The notes below the pieces were generated by a model. The model searched no databases and was not told where the DNA came from. It saw nothing but the letters and a program-made list of their open reading frames with translations. This document shows, piece by piece, positions 39,659-39,973 of a stretch of 39,973 nucleotides of DNA (position 1 is its first letter; each line of letters begins with the position of its first letter). The stretch comes from RGIG995 sp045542115 (GTDB taxonomy: Bacteria > Bacillota > Clostridia > Oscillospirales > UBA644): assembly GCA_045542115.1 (NCBI GenBank), contig JAZQKK010000035.1:1-39973 (forward strand). Reading direction: 5' to 3'. Made by a program: the position numbers and the translations under genes.

Positions 39659-39855
39659 ACGTGTTCACCATTCAAATAAAGAACAAGTTTGTTTTCATCT
39701 CTACGAGATTCATAGCGACAAACACAAAACTTTACATAATCAAGCCACCCATAACCCTCAACCACGGATAAACTATTTATAAACCGTAATTCAACAAGAC
39801 AACGGGGATGCGCTTTACGATACCAACGAACATAATCACGAACCGTTCTTAACAT
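39655..39855 (-). CDS. Hypothetical phage early protein
   Basis: The protein has 66 residues with a basic N-terminus (MLRTVRDYVRWYRKAHPR) and a beta-like C-terminal half (GYGWLDYVKFCVCRY ... ENKLVLYLNGEHV). AAGAAAGAGAGTGAAAA precedes the ATG, a ribosome-binding context repeated upstream of the gene at 39453. Its C-terminal half resembles the end of the partial gene at 39874-39973, suggesting duplication. Confidence 0.6.
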   Translation of the reverse strand: MLRTVRDYVRWYRKAHPRCLVELRFINSLSVVEGYGWLDYVKFCVCRYESRRDENKLVLYLNGEHV

Positions 39856-39873
39856 ATTTTTTCACTCTCTTTC

Positions 39874-39973
39874 TTACAAATAAAGAACCAAAGTATTGTT
39901 AATAAAGACAGAGTTTTCCACTTTGGTCCGAAGAAAATCAACGTAACCGATACCGTCAATAATAGAACCACAA
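39874..39973 (-). CDS. Partial phage early gene (3' end only)
   Basis: An open frame enters from the right edge and ends at TAA (39874-39876). The visible 32 residues include SIIDGIGYVDFLRTKVEN and the end NNTLVLYL. The pattern G-x-G-(W/Y)-(L/V)-D-(Y/F) and the ending LVLYL recur in the gene at 39655-39855. The start lies outside the window. Confidence 0.5.
   Translation of the reverse strand, partial: CGSIIDGIGYVDFLRTKVENSVFINNTLVLYL

Overview
The window looks like chromosome from an endospore-forming, low-to-mid GC Firmicute of the Clostridia (Oscillospirales-like is my guess, not shown). Supporting this are sigma-K, YlbJ, a type II pantothenate kinase, consensus sigma-A promoters (TTGACA-17-TATAAT), strong AGGAGG ribosome binding sites and many hairpin/U-run terminators. 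It has an ordinary chromosomal core of about 27 kb with a mobile region on each side.

Left mobile region (about 1-6600). The first 3.1 kb holds almost no protein-coding sequence. It contains a chain of small hairpins (about 286-751), then imperfect copies of a ~36-bp repeat alternating with large hairpins (about 1020-1632). A minus-strand HTH regulator follows (1728-2795), bracketed by two ~105-bp direct repeats. Immediately downstream is a tyrosine recombinase (3159-4196). This repeat, hairpin, gene, repeat, recombinase layout resembles an integron but does not look like IntI/attC. Next come a small acidic protein, an XRE regulator and a large serine recombinase. The recombinase ORF runs through a perfect terminator into the 3' end of host trmL.

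Core (about 6600-33870). The genes, in order, are: trmL; tRNA-Arg; type II pantothenate kinase; ylbJ; a HelD-like helicase; sigK; tRNA-Lys; an operon of CPBP protease, TsaC/Sua5, dephospho-CoA kinase and M18 aminopeptidase; two Gfo/Idh/MocA oxidoreductases divergent from an AraC regulator (probable AUA start); a fused alpha/beta 2-oxoacid dehydrogenase E1; a 2345-residue cyclic beta-1,2-glucan synthase-like enzyme; lgt-folD; tRNA-Thr; a SAM methyltransferase; and a family 2 glycosyltransferase. Promoters and terminators divide these into short operons.

Right mobile region (about 33.9 kb to the window end). This is an inovirus-like (filamentous phage) prophage, cut by the window edge. From right to left on the minus strand it has small early genes, an HUH rolling-circle replication protein, a small pV-like protein, a signal-peptide adsorption protein (pIII-like), four small membrane proteins, two tandem leaderless major coat proteins, a central terminator, a small membrane protein and a Zot/pI assembly ATPase. 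Beyond Zot is a hairpin-rich intergenic region with one small plus-strand gene. A perfect sigma-A promoter faces against the early genes. Many genes, including the zot start, overlap by 1-4 nt, as expected of a compact filamentous-phage operon.
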